Position numbers and translations under genes: made by a program
Origin: Bifidobacterium anseris
GTDB taxonomy: Bacteria; Actinomycetota; Actinomycetes; Actinomycetales; Bifidobacteriaceae
DNA: 64,000 bases
Assembly (NCBI RefSeq): GCF_002860345.1
Contig: NZ_NMYC01000005.1
Span: 620,001 to 684,000, forward strand
Direction of reading: 5' to 3'
Shown here: positions 7,389-16,277 of the stretch, one piece after another
Position numbering within the stretch: position 1 is the stretch's first letter
Layout: every line of letters begins with the position of its first letter
The notes under the pieces: generated by a model
Databases searched by the model: none
What the model was told of the DNA's origin: nothing
Seen by the model: the letters and a program-made list of their open reading frames with translations, nothing else

Positions 7389-9005
7389 CTACGAGCCGAT
7401 CAGGCCGAAGAAGTCGCCGAGCAGCAGCGCCAGCAGCACGCAGGCGGAGAGCATTCCGATGATCCAGCTGTGGCCGCGCGCCATACGGTACTCCTTGCGC
7501 GGGGCGTCCCCGTCGACGCCGTGCGGATCGAGCTCGCCGGGACCGTAGAAGAAGTAGAGGCGCACCCACAGCCAGCACAGCATCACGATCGCGATGAGCG
7601 AGCCGATGCGCAGCGCCGTCCATCCGGCTTCGAGCGCCGCCGCATGGTCCTCGAGTCTGAGCGTGGCGCGTGCGACGAACGCGAAGTAGGCGAGGAAACC
7701 GCAGGTGAGTGCCGGCGTGAGGATGATGTTGCCGATGATGAGCGCCTTCGACTGTGCCGTGTACCGGTGCACGAGCGTGCGTCCCTTGCGTCCCGGCGAT
7801 TCGGCGTCGCAATGTCGTCTGCGTGCGAACGCGACGCAGCAGCCGATGACGACGATGAGCCACAGCAGGATGACGAGCGCGTCGACGATGAGCACCTCGA
7901 GCAACGAATGAACGCAGCCCGGCTTGACGTTGGCAGGAACGGCGAACTCCTGGAAGGGTTGCGCGCCGGCGATCGGCGGCGTCGTCCAGTCAGAGTCCGT
8001 CGCGCCGGCGGCGACCGCGTTCACCCAGTCCTCGAGATTGTGCGTGTAGTGCGGCTCCAGTTGCAGTCCCGGCAGCGACAGCGACGAGCCGGTGCGCATC
8101 TGGTGGTTCGTCGGATAGTAGCGCACCGTCACGTTTTCGTTGCCGACGTCATGGGCTTCGTGGATGAGCTTCTGCGCGCCCTGCTCACAGGGCATCGACG
8201 GGTCGCGCGTGCCGTAGTTGACGAGCAGCGGCATTGTCAGGTTGTGCCGGTAGGCGGCCGCGTCGAAGTCGGCGTAGGCGAGGCCGAAGGGTGCGAAGTC
8301 GAGGCTGATGAGCTTGGGGATGATGTTGATGACGCCGCTCGGCGCGCCGACGATGTTGAGATACTGCGTCGCCGCCATCGCCATCTGCTGGCGCGGCGAG
8401 AACACCGGCGCCGACGTCAGGATCGCGAACGCGATGTCCTTGTCCCTGTCCGCCATCAGCGTCGCGATCCAAGTGCCCTCCGATTCCGCGTAGATGCCGG
8501 CCTTCGTGCGGTCCACGCCCGGCCAGTCGCGCAGCGCATCGAGGCCGGCGAGGTAATCCTCGGCGTTCGACATGTAGTCGCGCGACAGCGGCGTGTAGTT
8601 GTCGAGTCGTTTGTCCTGCACGAGCGTCGTGATGCCGGCCGACGCCATCGCGTTCGCGATGTCCGCGTAGACCTCGGAGGCCTTGCCGGTGCCGGCGCCG
8701 TGCACGAAGGAGCAGGCAGGGCGTCCCTGCGGCGCGCCGACCGGTTCGCGCACGATCGCGTTGACGGTCTTCCCGCCGCTGATCGGGAGCCGGATCTTCG
8801 TCTCCTTGACCTTGTAGGTGCCTTCCTGGGGTGTCGTGATGCCGCGTGCGGCGATCGCGGTGTCGCTCGTCGACACGGTCAGATGCGCGCTGAGCGGTTC
8901 GATGCGCCAGGACGGCATCATCAACGCGCTCACGCCGAGGAACAACGCGAGCGTGACCGTCGACACGACGAGCGTCCATGCGAATTGCTTCCAGAAATGC
9001 TGCAC
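7389..9005 (-). CDS. Membrane-anchored alpha/beta hydrolase with C-terminal membrane domain
   Basis: 538 residues. Residues 10-29 form an N-terminal membrane anchor. An alpha/beta-hydrolase domain follows, with the oxyanion region CSFVHGAGTGKAS, the nucleophile elbow YAESEGTW (serine in an ESEG context rather than GxSxG), an acid in NYGTRDPSMP and a histidine in NHQM. The last ~170 residues hold four hydrophobic segments. The hydrolase domain is therefore probably displayed outside the membrane, tethered at both ends. The substrate is unknown; peptide, ester or acyl groups are all possible. The ATG at 9005 is followed by a normal short cytoplasmic tail. Confidence 0.75.
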   Translation of the reverse strand: MQHFWKQFAWTLVVSTVTLALFLGVSALMMPSWRIEPLSAHLTVSTSDTAIAARGITTPQEGTYKVKETKIRLPISGGKTVNAIVREPVGAPQGRPACSFVHGAGTGKASEVYADIANAMASAGITTLVQDKRLDNYTPLSRDYMSNAEDYLAGLDALRDWPGVDRTKAGIYAESEGTWIATLMADRDKDIAFAILTSAPVFSPRQQMAMAATQYLNIVGAPSGVINIIPKLISLDFAPFGLAYADFDAAAYRHNLTMPLLVNYGTRDPSMPCEQGAQKLIHEAHDVGNENVTVRYYPTNHQMRTGSSLSLPGLQLEPHYTHNLEDWVNAVAAGATDSDWTTPPIAGAQPFQEFAVPANVKPGCVHSLLEVLIVDALVILLWLIVVIGCCVAFARRRHCDAESPGRKGRTLVHRYTAQSKALIIGNIILTPALTCGFLAYFAFVARATLRLEDHAAALEAGWTALRIGSLIAIVMLCWLWVRLYFFYGPGELDPHGVDGDAPRKEYRMARGHSWIIGMLSACVLLALLLGDFFGLIGS

Positions 9006-9051
9006 GGTTCCTCACTGTATCGCCAGGGTTGCCGATTCTTCGGCGCAAAGC

Positions 9052-9771
9052 TCAAAACGCGCCGGATGACGCCTCATCGTGCTGTGTCCGTTCGTGCTGT
9101 GCTTGTTCCGTCTGCGTCCGCTCCGCCTCTTCGAGCGAAGTGGCGCCCGCCATCCGCATCGTCCACGCCACCGTCTGCTGCGTGAGGTTGCCGCCATGCG
9201 CCTGCGTTCGTGCGACGAAATCCTCGTACAGCGCGAGTGTGCGCGGCGAGTAGGTGCCCAGTTCGCCGCGCAGATACGTCTCGTACGACGTGCGCTCAAG
9301 CGTGTCCTGATCGCTTGACAGCACGCGCATGTTCGCGCCGATGTGCGGGAAGTGCGCGACGAAATCGCGTGCCCAGTCGAGCTGCCGTGCCACGATCCGC
9401 TCCTGCCGGGCGACCCGTGCGCCGTCCAATGCGGGGATATGCGGGGCGATGTCGCGCCGGAAGCGTTCGGGCTCCGTCGACGCCATCATGCGCGCGTATT
9501 TCTCCTCGACGAGGTTGCGGCCTTCGCGCTCGGCGTCCCTGAGGTCCTGCAGATACGACCTGATGAGCGCGACCGGCCACGGCATGAACTGGCTCGTGCG
9601 CATCAGCGCGAACATCGGCCAGTTGCCCTGACAGGCGGCGCGGCCGCCCTCGTTCGTCGTGCGTTGGAACATGTCCCATTCGTGGCGCACGATTTCCTCG
9701 ACGAGCGCCTCCCGCTCGCCGTCCTGCGCTGCGTTGCCATTCTGTGCTGCATCTTGTTCTCGTGTCATCAT
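9052..9771 (-). CDS. DUF4125 family protein
   Basis: 239 residues from the ATG at 9771, which has GGAGG upstream; a second ATG follows immediately. It is soluble, rich in Trp, Arg and Met, with segments such as RHEWDMFQRTTNEGGRAACQ and MFALMRTSQFMPWP that fit DUF4125, a family of unknown function in actinobacteria and firmicutes. The C-terminal ~30 residues are Gln/Glu/His-rich and probably disordered. It lies 52 bases downstream of the DUF4037 gene on the same strand, and the two domains are commonly found together, so a joint role is likely. Confidence 0.75.
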   Translation of the reverse strand: MMTREQDAAQNGNAAQDGEREALVEEIVRHEWDMFQRTTNEGGRAACQGNWPMFALMRTSQFMPWPVALIRSYLQDLRDAEREGRNLVEEKYARMMASTEPERFRRDIAPHIPALDGARVARQERIVARQLDWARDFVAHFPHIGANMRVLSSDQDTLERTSYETYLRGELGTYSPRTLALYEDFVARTQAHGGNLTQQTVAWTMRMAGATSLEEAERTQTEQAQHERTQHDEASSGAF

Positions 9772-9823
9772 GACTCCGTTTCCTCCACCGTCGTGGCTCG
9801 TTCCGCTGTCACAGGTTCCGCCA

Positions 9824-11959
9824 TCACAGGCTGTGCAGGCATGGCGAGGGGTCGTGGATATGAGCCTCAACATAGGGGCGCTGCCATTCGAGGAAGTCGG
9901 CGTCCGCATCGGTCAGTCCCTGCCGACGCAGCTCGTCGACGATCTGCGCGCAGATCGTCTCGATGATGCGCTCGACCTCTTTGATGTGCGGCGCGGCGCC
10001 GGCGCCGCCTTCGCCGAATCCGGCGCCGGCGAAGCAGGCGGCCGACGAGCGACGCAGCAGCGTCTCGAGTTCGTCGCACACCTCGGTCAGCCGCATGCCG
10101 GCGCGCCGGCTGAGCGCGCGCAGCGCGGCGAACCGCCACTTGTAGTACGGCGCATAGCCGACCGTCACCGGCTTGTTGAGCAGGAACACGAGCGAGGAGA
10201 CGGCCATCGTGAATTCGTCGATGCACAGCCACGCGGCCGCGCCGTCGCCACGCTTGAGCATGCGCGGCACATTGTATTGGCCGGCTTGTGCGATCATGCC
10301 GAGCCTGCGCGAGATCCACGCGAGCCACACGTCCTGAGGCATGAGCTTGAACGATTGGCGCGCTTTCGAGAACGCGCCGAGCGGATCGGCGAAGACGCGC
10401 CCGTTCGTCGCGTTCGCCAACGTGGCCTCATCGAGCGTCATCCACAGATGCGGCTTGTCAGCGCCCGGCGCGCTCGCGTATCCGGTGATCGACGTGAAGA
10501 AACCGCCGATCGTGAACACGCCGTCGCGTCGGTCGTCGCCGGACGCCCTTGGCGTCGTCGTGGAACGTGTGACGCCGTCGAATTCGCGGGGGAGCGCCTC
10601 GTAGTCGCGCTGTAGCTGCTCGCCGATCCGCGCATAGTCGTCGTCGGTGAGCCACAGGCAGAACCGCGCGCCGAAGTCATGGTCCTCGGAGGTCGCGTCG
10701 TCGAAGCCGAAGCATTCCGAACCCGGACCGACCAGACCGGCGGCGATGCGGCCGACATAATCGGGATAGCGTTCCTCGAGCATCGGCTTGCCGCAGACGA
10801 GCCAGAAGTCGCGGGCGAGCTGCAGGCCGCTGCGGCGTGGAGAAGCCGTCGCGGCGGCGGTTGCAGAACCGTTGGGCATAGTCTCGGCGTTCGTAGTGCC
10901 GCCGTCTGCACTGTTGTTGGCATTCGCAGCGTCGACTTCCTGCGGGCTGTCGGCATGCGCGTCCATCATGCCTCTGGCGGCGCGCAGCGCTTCGCGCGCC
11001 TTGCTGAGATTGGCTTCGGTGACGCGATAGTAATCGGTGTGCTCGCCGTAGCAGGTACGGATGATCGCGAGCGCGCGCTCGTACTGGTCGACGGCGCTCG
11101 CCGGATCGCCGCGTGTGAACGCCACCTGCGCGGCCGCCGCGAGCGCCGACGCATAGTGTGCGCTGCCTTCGGCCCCGGCGGCCCGGTAGATCTCCAATGC
11201 CCGTCGTGCGTATGCGGCGGTCTCGTCGAGCGTCACGACACTGTCGTTGTTGTTGTCGTCTGCTGCTTCATTGTTTGCCGCGGCCTGCGTGAGCAGTGCG
11301 AGCACGAGGTTCGCGCAGGTGGAGGCGATGTCCACGTCGGTCATCGGATTGGGGCTGCCGTGTTCGAGGATCGCGAGCGCCTCGCGCAGTTCGCAGACAG
11401 CTTCGGCGGGGCGATTTGTTTCGCCGTAGAGCATCGACAGGTTGTTGTGCAGTGCCGCGAGCCGCCGGTCGTCGGCGTCATAGACGCGCCTCGCGCAGTC
11501 GAGCGCCTGATGGTAGAGGTCCTCGGCCTGCTCGTAGTTGCCGGCGGCGCGCTGCGATGTGGCCGCATTGATGAGCGTCGTCGCCCACGCCTCGGTGCCT
11601 TCGAGCCCGAGGCGCAGCGCGAGCTCGATCGCCCGCTGGATGATCCACTGGTTGTCCTTGTGGCGCGATTGCGAACGGTAGAAGCCCATCGTCTCGTTGA
11701 GCACGGTGAGCAGGCCGGGCAGGTCACCGGCGTTCTCGGCCTGCTCCATCGCGTCGAGCAGATAGGGTTCGGCCTTCGTGGCCGCCTCGTGCCGCGCGAA
11801 GATGGCGTCGAGACCGTGCAGGAACGCGTCGACGTCGAATCCGCCGTCCGCAGCGTCGTTGTCGTCCGTCGCGTTGTCGTCGTCCGCTGTCGTGGGCGGC
11901 GCAACGTCCTCGCTGAAGCGCGTCAGTTTCGCCAGCAGATCGTCCTCGTCATGCGCCAT
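9824..11959 (-). CDS. TPR-DUF4037 nucleotidyltransferase-like protein
   Basis: 711 residues from the ATG at 11959, which has AAAGGCGG six bases upstream; a longer frame to 12046 lacks a binding site. Residues ~45-330 form TPR-like helical repeats (for example NYEQAEDLYHQALDCARRVY). An Ala/Ser-rich linker leads to a C-terminal DUF4037 domain. That domain has GSECFGFDDATSEDHDFG, resembling the GS...DxD metal site of the nucleotidyltransferase fold. This suggests nucleotide transfer to an unknown target, with the TPR part recruiting a partner. A LexA-like box lies 113 bases upstream (12072-12085), implying SOS control, and DUF4125 follows. Confidence 0.75.
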   Translation of the reverse strand: MAHDEDDLLAKLTRFSEDVAPPTTADDDNATDDNDAADGGFDVDAFLHGLDAIFARHEAATKAEPYLLDAMEQAENAGDLPGLLTVLNETMGFYRSQSRHKDNQWIIQRAIELALRLGLEGTEAWATTLINAATSQRAAGNYEQAEDLYHQALDCARRVYDADDRRLAALHNNLSMLYGETNRPAEAVCELREALAILEHGSPNPMTDVDIASTCANLVLALLTQAAANNEAADDNNNDSVVTLDETAAYARRALEIYRAAGAEGSAHYASALAAAAQVAFTRGDPASAVDQYERALAIIRTCYGEHTDYYRVTEANLSKAREALRAARGMMDAHADSPQEVDAANANNSADGGTTNAETMPNGSATAAATASPRRSGLQLARDFWLVCGKPMLEERYPDYVGRIAAGLVGPGSECFGFDDATSEDHDFGARFCLWLTDDDYARIGEQLQRDYEALPREFDGVTRSTTTPRASGDDRRDGVFTIGGFFTSITGYASAPGADKPHLWMTLDEATLANATNGRVFADPLGAFSKARQSFKLMPQDVWLAWISRRLGMIAQAGQYNVPRMLKRGDGAAAWLCIDEFTMAVSSLVFLLNKPVTVGYAPYYKWRFAALRALSRRAGMRLTEVCDELETLLRRSSAACFAGAGFGEGGAGAAPHIKEVERIIETICAQIVDELRRQGLTDADADFLEWQRPYVEAHIHDPSPCLHSL

Positions 11960-12022
11960 CGCGTCCGCCTTTCGCCTGTGTCTCCGGGCGCGGGCCGCCG
12001 CGCCGCCGTCTCGCTGAGCACC

Positions 12023-12028
12023 ATCGTA
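12023..12028 (-). promoter_or_regulatory. Possible -10 box (TACGAT) for the DUF4037 gene
   Basis: TACGAT on the minus strand lies about 64 bases before the gene start and downstream of the LexA-like box. Confidence 0.3.
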
Positions 12029-12071
12029 GGGCATCGGCGGCGCCACACGCCGTCGCTCTGATCGCCTTGTG

Positions 12072-12085
12072 CGAACAAATGTTCG
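12072..12085 (-). promoter_or_regulatory. LexA-like SOS box
   Basis: CGAACAAATGTTCG is a perfect CGAAC-N4-GTTCG palindrome, the SOS box form known in actinobacteria. It lies in the gap between the response regulator and the DUF4037 gene, both on the minus strand, so it can only control the DUF4037-DUF4125 pair. Confidence 0.6.
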
Positions 12086-12154
12086 AATCGTGCGCCGCGT
12101 GCATCAATCAACGTCAATCAATCTGACGAATCAGACGATGAATCAGTCAACGAA

Positions 12155-12847
12155 TCACACAATATGCCGATCGGCCGCCCACAACGTCAGTTCGTTGCGG
12201 TTCGACAGCTGCAGTTTGCGCAGCACCGAACTGACATGCGTCTCGACCGTCTTCACTGAGATGAACAGTTCGGCGGCGACCTCTTTATACGTGTATCCGC
12301 GTGCGATGAGGCGCATGACCTCCTGCTCGCGCGTCGACAGCCGGTCGAGTTCGCTGTCGTGCACCGGCCGTGCCATGTCGTCGGCAGCCGGCGGCGCGCC
12401 CTGGAACGCCGAGAGCACGAAGCCGGCGAGCTTGGGGGAGAAGACCGCGTAGCCGTCGGCGACCTGCTCGATCGAATGGACGAGCTCGTTGCCGGTGATG
12501 GTCTTCGTCACATAGCCGCGCGCGCCGGCGCGGATGACGGCGCCGACGTCCTGCGCCGAATCGGAGACCGACAGCGCGAGGAACGCCGAATCGGGCGACA
12601 GTGGCCGCGATTTCGTCAGGATCTCGGCGCCGCCTCCGCCCTCGCCGCCCGGCACATGCACGTCGAGCAGCACGACGTTCGGCTTCGTGTCGGCGATCAT
12701 CATCACCGACGATTCGACGTCCGCCGCCTGCCCGACGACGTCGAAGATCGGCGCGAGCGTCGCGATGACGCCCGCCCTGAACATCTCATGGTCGTCGACG
12801 ACGGCGATGCGCACCGGCTCGCGCCGTGTCCCGTCCTGTTCGCTCAT
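12155..12847 (-). CDS. LuxR/NarL-family response regulator
   Basis: 230 residues from the ATG at 12847, whose bases overlap the stop of the kinase gene (ATGA), with GGAG upstream. The receiver domain begins IAVVDDHEMFRAG; the phospho-acceptor aspartate is in VVLLDVHVPG. A GGEGGGG insert follows it. The C-terminal LuxR-type helix-turn-helix is LSTREQEVMRLIARGYTYKE onward, with the VKTVETHVSSVLRKL recognition helix. It is translationally coupled to the PspC-kinase gene, so the two form a two-component system. Targets probably include the divergent PspC membrane gene at 14385. Confidence 0.93.
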   Translation of the reverse strand: MSEQDGTRREPVRIAVVDDHEMFRAGVIATLAPIFDVVGQAADVESSVMMIADTKPNVVLLDVHVPGGEGGGGAEILTKSRPLSPDSAFLALSVSDSAQDVGAVIRAGARGYVTKTITGNELVHSIEQVADGYAVFSPKLAGFVLSAFQGAPPAADDMARPVHDSELDRLSTREQEVMRLIARGYTYKEVAAELFISVKTVETHVSSVLRKLQLSNRNELTLWAADRHIV

Positions 12848-14271
12848 GCTGTCTCCTTTGCGTCGTCCTGCGCCGCGCGAGCGTCGTTGTGCGCGGCGAT
12901 CGGCATGTGCATGCGCACCTCGGTGCCCCATCCGAGCCTCGAGACGATCTCCACGCTGCCACCGCGCCGTCTGATGCGCCCGATGATCGACTCGCGGATG
13001 CCGAGCCGTTCGGGCGGCACGTCCTCCATCCTAAAGCCGTCGCCGTGGTCGCGCACGAACACCTCCACAAGCGTGTCCGACGCCTCGCAGTACACGGAGA
13101 CGGGCTCGCCGCCGTGCGTCACCGCGTTGACCATCGCCTGCGCGGCGGCGTCGAGCAGCGCGTCCGTCTGCGCGCTCGGCCGTGCGTCGCCGACGGTGAC
13201 GACGTCGATCGGCTTGCCGTGGCTGTCCTCGATCTGCGCGGCGATCTGCGTGAGCCCCGCCTTGACCGACCGATCCGAGGTGGTGCGTTCCTGATACAGC
13301 CAGCTGCGCAGCTCACGTTCCTGCGAACGCGCGAGCGTGAACACCGTCTGCGGCTCGGCCGCGTGCAGCTGGATCAGCGCGAGCGTCTGCAGGACGCCGT
13401 CGTGCAGATGCGCCGTCATGTCGGCGCGCTCCTCCTCGCGTTCCTTGAGCGCGCGCTCGTTCGTGAACCCGCGCATCAGCGCCATGATCCACGGCGTGAG
13501 CGTGCCGATGACGGCGAACACAAGCAGCAGGCCGCTGACGAGGCTGCGCGCGAGCGTGACCTCGCGATGCGCGAACAGCGGCTGTACAAGAAAGACGACA
13601 TAGGCGACGAATTCGAGCGCGACGCCGATCGCCGTCGTCATGACCTGCCCGCGCGGCGCATTGTAGCGCATCCAGGCGATGCCGAGACCGATGACGGCGA
13701 GCGCGGCCGGCAGGATGGTGCCAGCGCGCGACGCCGCCATGTTGATGACGATCGTGCATGCGATGAGCAGCACGCCGAGCGACGCGAACAGCGCCGGCTT
13801 CGACGCCTCGTCGAACAGCTGCTTGAGGCTTTCGCCGCTGATCGTCGGCGCCGCCGAATTCAGGCCCGTGTAGTCGGTCGCGTCGTAGTCTCCTGCATCG
13901 TCGATTCCGGCGCGCGCGTCCGCGGCTCCCGGGCGCGCGTTGCCTTTCGCGAGCGGCGCGTCAGCGGCATGCGCGACCGCCGCGATGCGCCGCGCCTCGG
14001 CTTCGGGGTCGCCTGCCGGAATGAGCAGCCACAGCGCCACATAGGCGCCAAGTCCCACGCCGTACAACGCACACAAGACGACAAAGGCGAGACGCACCCA
14101 TACGACGGGCACGCCCAGATGCATGCTGACGCCGCGCGCGACGCCGGCGATCCAACGCCCCTTGCGCGGCCGCATCAGCGGCAGCCGCGCCGGATACAGC
14201 GGACGGTCGGCCGCCGCACGCGCCGCGGAGGCGCCGCCTGTGCCTGTCCATGTCGAAAAGCTGTCGTGCAT
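12844..14271 (-). CDS. PspC-domain sensor histidine kinase
   Basis: 475 residues from the ATG at 14271. The N-terminus carries a PspC domain (about residues 34-90: GRWIAGVARGVSMHLGVP then a long hydrophobic helix), followed by several more membrane helices. The cytoplasmic part is a HisKA_3-type kinase with the phospho-acceptor histidine in TAHLHDGVLQTLALIQ and an ATPase with VRDHGDGF. This layout is the actinobacterial envelope-stress sensor of the LiaS/MacS type. It is co-transcribed and overlapping with the LuxR regulator. GGAGG is only one base from the ATG, so the mRNA may be leaderless. Confidence 0.9.
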   Translation of the reverse strand: MHDSFSTWTGTGGASAARAAADRPLYPARLPLMRPRKGRWIAGVARGVSMHLGVPVVWVRLAFVVLCALYGVGLGAYVALWLLIPAGDPEAEARRIAAVAHAADAPLAKGNARPGAADARAGIDDAGDYDATDYTGLNSAAPTISGESLKQLFDEASKPALFASLGVLLIACTIVINMAASRAGTILPAALAVIGLGIAWMRYNAPRGQVMTTAIGVALEFVAYVVFLVQPLFAHREVTLARSLVSGLLLVFAVIGTLTPWIMALMRGFTNERALKEREEERADMTAHLHDGVLQTLALIQLHAAEPQTVFTLARSQERELRSWLYQERTTSDRSVKAGLTQIAAQIEDSHGKPIDVVTVGDARPSAQTDALLDAAAQAMVNAVTHGGEPVSVYCEASDTLVEVFVRDHGDGFRMEDVPPERLGIRESIIGRIRRRGGSVEIVSRLGWGTEVRMHMPIAAHNDARAAQDDAKETA

Positions 14272-14372
14272 GCCTCCATTGTGCCGCCGTTCAGGGAGAA
14301 AACCGAGCCCCGACGTCAAGAATCAGGGATGATTCAGGGTGTCCCCGGAGGCTTTGCGCGCCTTCGAACTGC

Positions 14373-14378
14373 TGTAAT
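14373..14378 (+). promoter_or_regulatory. -10 box (TGTAAT) of PspC gene
   Basis: TGTAAT ends six bases before the ATG at 14385, consistent with a leaderless start, although GGAGAC also lies in between. Confidence 0.4.
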
Positions 14379-14384
14379 GGAGAC

Positions 14385-16259
14385 ATGAGCAACACACAGA
14401 ACGACCCGCGGCCGCAGGGGCAGCCCGGTCAGCAGGGTCCACAGCAATACACTGCCCAAGCCCAGCCGACCGCGCAGAAGCCGGAATCGAGCTTCTTCCG
14501 CTGGATTCGCGAAAGCCGCGTCGAACGCACGAACAACCGCGTCATCGCCGGCGTGTGCGGCGCGATCGCCCGTGAACTCGGCTGGAACGTGACGCTCGTG
14601 CGCGTCCTCATGGTCGTAGCCTTCTTCCTCGGCGGCTTCGGCGCCGTGCTCTACGGCATCTGTTGGCTGCTGCTGCCGGACGAGCTCGACCACCGGATCC
14701 TGCTCGAAGAGGCGATCGACGGCCACTGGGACTGGTCCTTCGTCGGCGTCATCCTGTGCATCCTCATCGGCGGGTTCAGCGGATTCGGCTTCCTGTGGTG
14801 GGGATCGTGGAGCATCAACCTCGGTGCCTTCCTGTTCGCCGCGCTCGCGTTCTTCCTGCTCGTTGACAACGGGCGCAGGCGCTTCGCCGTGAACGACGGC
14901 GTCCGACCGGGCAATCCGCCTGCAAACATGCCGTACGGTGGCGCGATGCCTCCGCAGCAGCCTGCGCCGGCCGCCGGTGCCGCCGCGCGGCAGGACGACC
15001 GTCCCTTTCGCCCCGACATGTATATGAGCGGCGGCGCGCCGGTGGACATGACCGACGCGACCAAGGCCGCGCCCGCCATGCCGCAGCCCATTGCGCCGAA
15101 CTATGCGACCGCGCAGCAGTCCACTGTGCCGCCTACGCCGGTGCCGCCGGCCCCCGCACCGCAGTCCGCCGTGCCGCCGACCTATGTCGCGCCGCCGTCG
15201 CGACCGGCGCCGGTGAAGACCATGCGTCGCAAGCCGGCCGGCCCGATGCTCGTCCTGCTTGTGCTCGGGCTGATCATCATCTCGATGGCCGTGTGCTCCT
15301 TCGCCGTCAACACCATGTCGCTCGCCAGCGCGATGCAGCCGGGCGTGCTCTATGTGGGCGCCGTCTGCGCCGTGCTCGGCGTCGTCATCATCGTGCTCGG
15401 ATGCGCCGGACGGCGCACCGGCGGCCTGCATCCCTTCGCCTGGACCGCGATGTTCCTCGCCGTGTGCGCGATGGCGGTCGGCGGCGCGTGGACCGCCGTC
15501 AACGTCTACAGGAACAGCATCGACCACGACTACACGCCAATCAGCCTCGCCGCCGGCAATGTCGAGCTGACGTCGTCGGCCGACGATTGGAAGAAGCTCG
15601 AACGCGGCATCGCCGTCACCGGCAACAGCTACCGCTACAACCAGCTGAGCGTCAACCTGTCCAATACGAAGAAGCACACGGTATGGCTCAACAATGGGCG
15701 TCCCGGGACGAGCACGTGCCCGACGGGCCGCATCCCGATGACGGTGACGAACGCGCGCGTCGTCGTGACGATCCCCGACGGATGTTCGTGGAAGATCCTG
15801 GGCGCATACCCGACCGATGCGGTCGGCGGCCCGTACACGTTCTCCTCGAACGGCAGCGCCCTCGGACGGTTCGACATCGTCGGCTGGGACAACGACGACA
15901 TCGTCGGCTACACCCATGTGAGGATGCCCGGCATCGAGGTCGAAGTCGGCGATCCCGACGACAGGGATGAGGACATCGACGAGAGCGACGGCGATGACAC
16001 GACGACCTGGGTCGACACCGACGACATGTACTTCACATCACGCAAGATGGCCGACCTGTGCACCGGCGTCAGCGTGCAGGACGGCAAGGTCGACCTCGCC
16101 GCGGACGCGAACGGGCAGATGAAAGAACTCATCGAATCCGACCGCTACTGGCCGTGCGCGGCGAGCGCGGACAAGGCGCCGAAGGAAGCCGAACTCATCA
16201 TCGAACCGAACGTGCTCATCTCGGGCGGCGTCACCGTACGCTACGCCTCGCAGTGGTGA
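14385..16259 (+). CDS. PspC-domain membrane protein, likely target of the adjacent two-component system
   Basis: 624 residues. A Gln/Pro-rich head is followed by a PspC domain at about residues 40-105 (NNRVIAGVCGAIARELGWN then a hydrophobic helix), two more helices, a Pro/Ala-rich linker (~180-275), further helices and a C-terminal ~200-residue extracellular region. The last part looks like the LiaF/DUF4097-type adhesin-like beta domain, with repeated short strands and an acidic DRDEDIDESDGDD stretch. It probably senses or buffers membrane stress at the cell surface. It is transcribed divergently from the PspC kinase, 113 bases apart, and followed closely by another membrane protein. Confidence 0.82.
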   Translation: MSNTQNDPRPQGQPGQQGPQQYTAQAQPTAQKPESSFFRWIRESRVERTNNRVIAGVCGAIARELGWNVTLVRVLMVVAFFLGGFGAVLYGICWLLLPDELDHRILLEEAIDGHWDWSFVGVILCILIGGFSGFGFLWWGSWSINLGAFLFAALAFFLLVDNGRRRFAVNDGVRPGNPPANMPYGGAMPPQQPAPAAGAAARQDDRPFRPDMYMSGGAPVDMTDATKAAPAMPQPIAPNYATAQQSTVPPTPVPPAPAPQSAVPPTYVAPPSRPAPVKTMRRKPAGPMLVLLVLGLIIISMAVCSFAVNTMSLASAMQPGVLYVGAVCAVLGVVIIVLGCAGRRTGGLHPFAWTAMFLAVCAMAVGGAWTAVNVYRNSIDHDYTPISLAAGNVELTSSADDWKKLERGIAVTGNSYRYNQLSVNLSNTKKHTVWLNNGRPGTSTCPTGRIPMTVTNARVVVTIPDGCSWKILGAYPTDAVGGPYTFSSNGSALGRFDIVGWDNDDIVGYTHVRMPGIEVEVGDPDDRDEDIDESDGDDTTTWVDTDDMYFTSRKMADLCTGVSVQDGKVDLAADANGQMKELIESDRYWPCAASADKAPKEAELIIEPNVLISGGVTVRYASQW

Positions 16260-16277
16260 GCGGACAGGAAACGGATC

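Noticed and set aside
9824-12046. Longer start of the DUF4037 gene at 12046
   Set aside because: No ribosome-binding site at 12046; a good AAAGGCGG precedes the ATG at 11959 and the extra 29 residues are Arg-rich with no family match.
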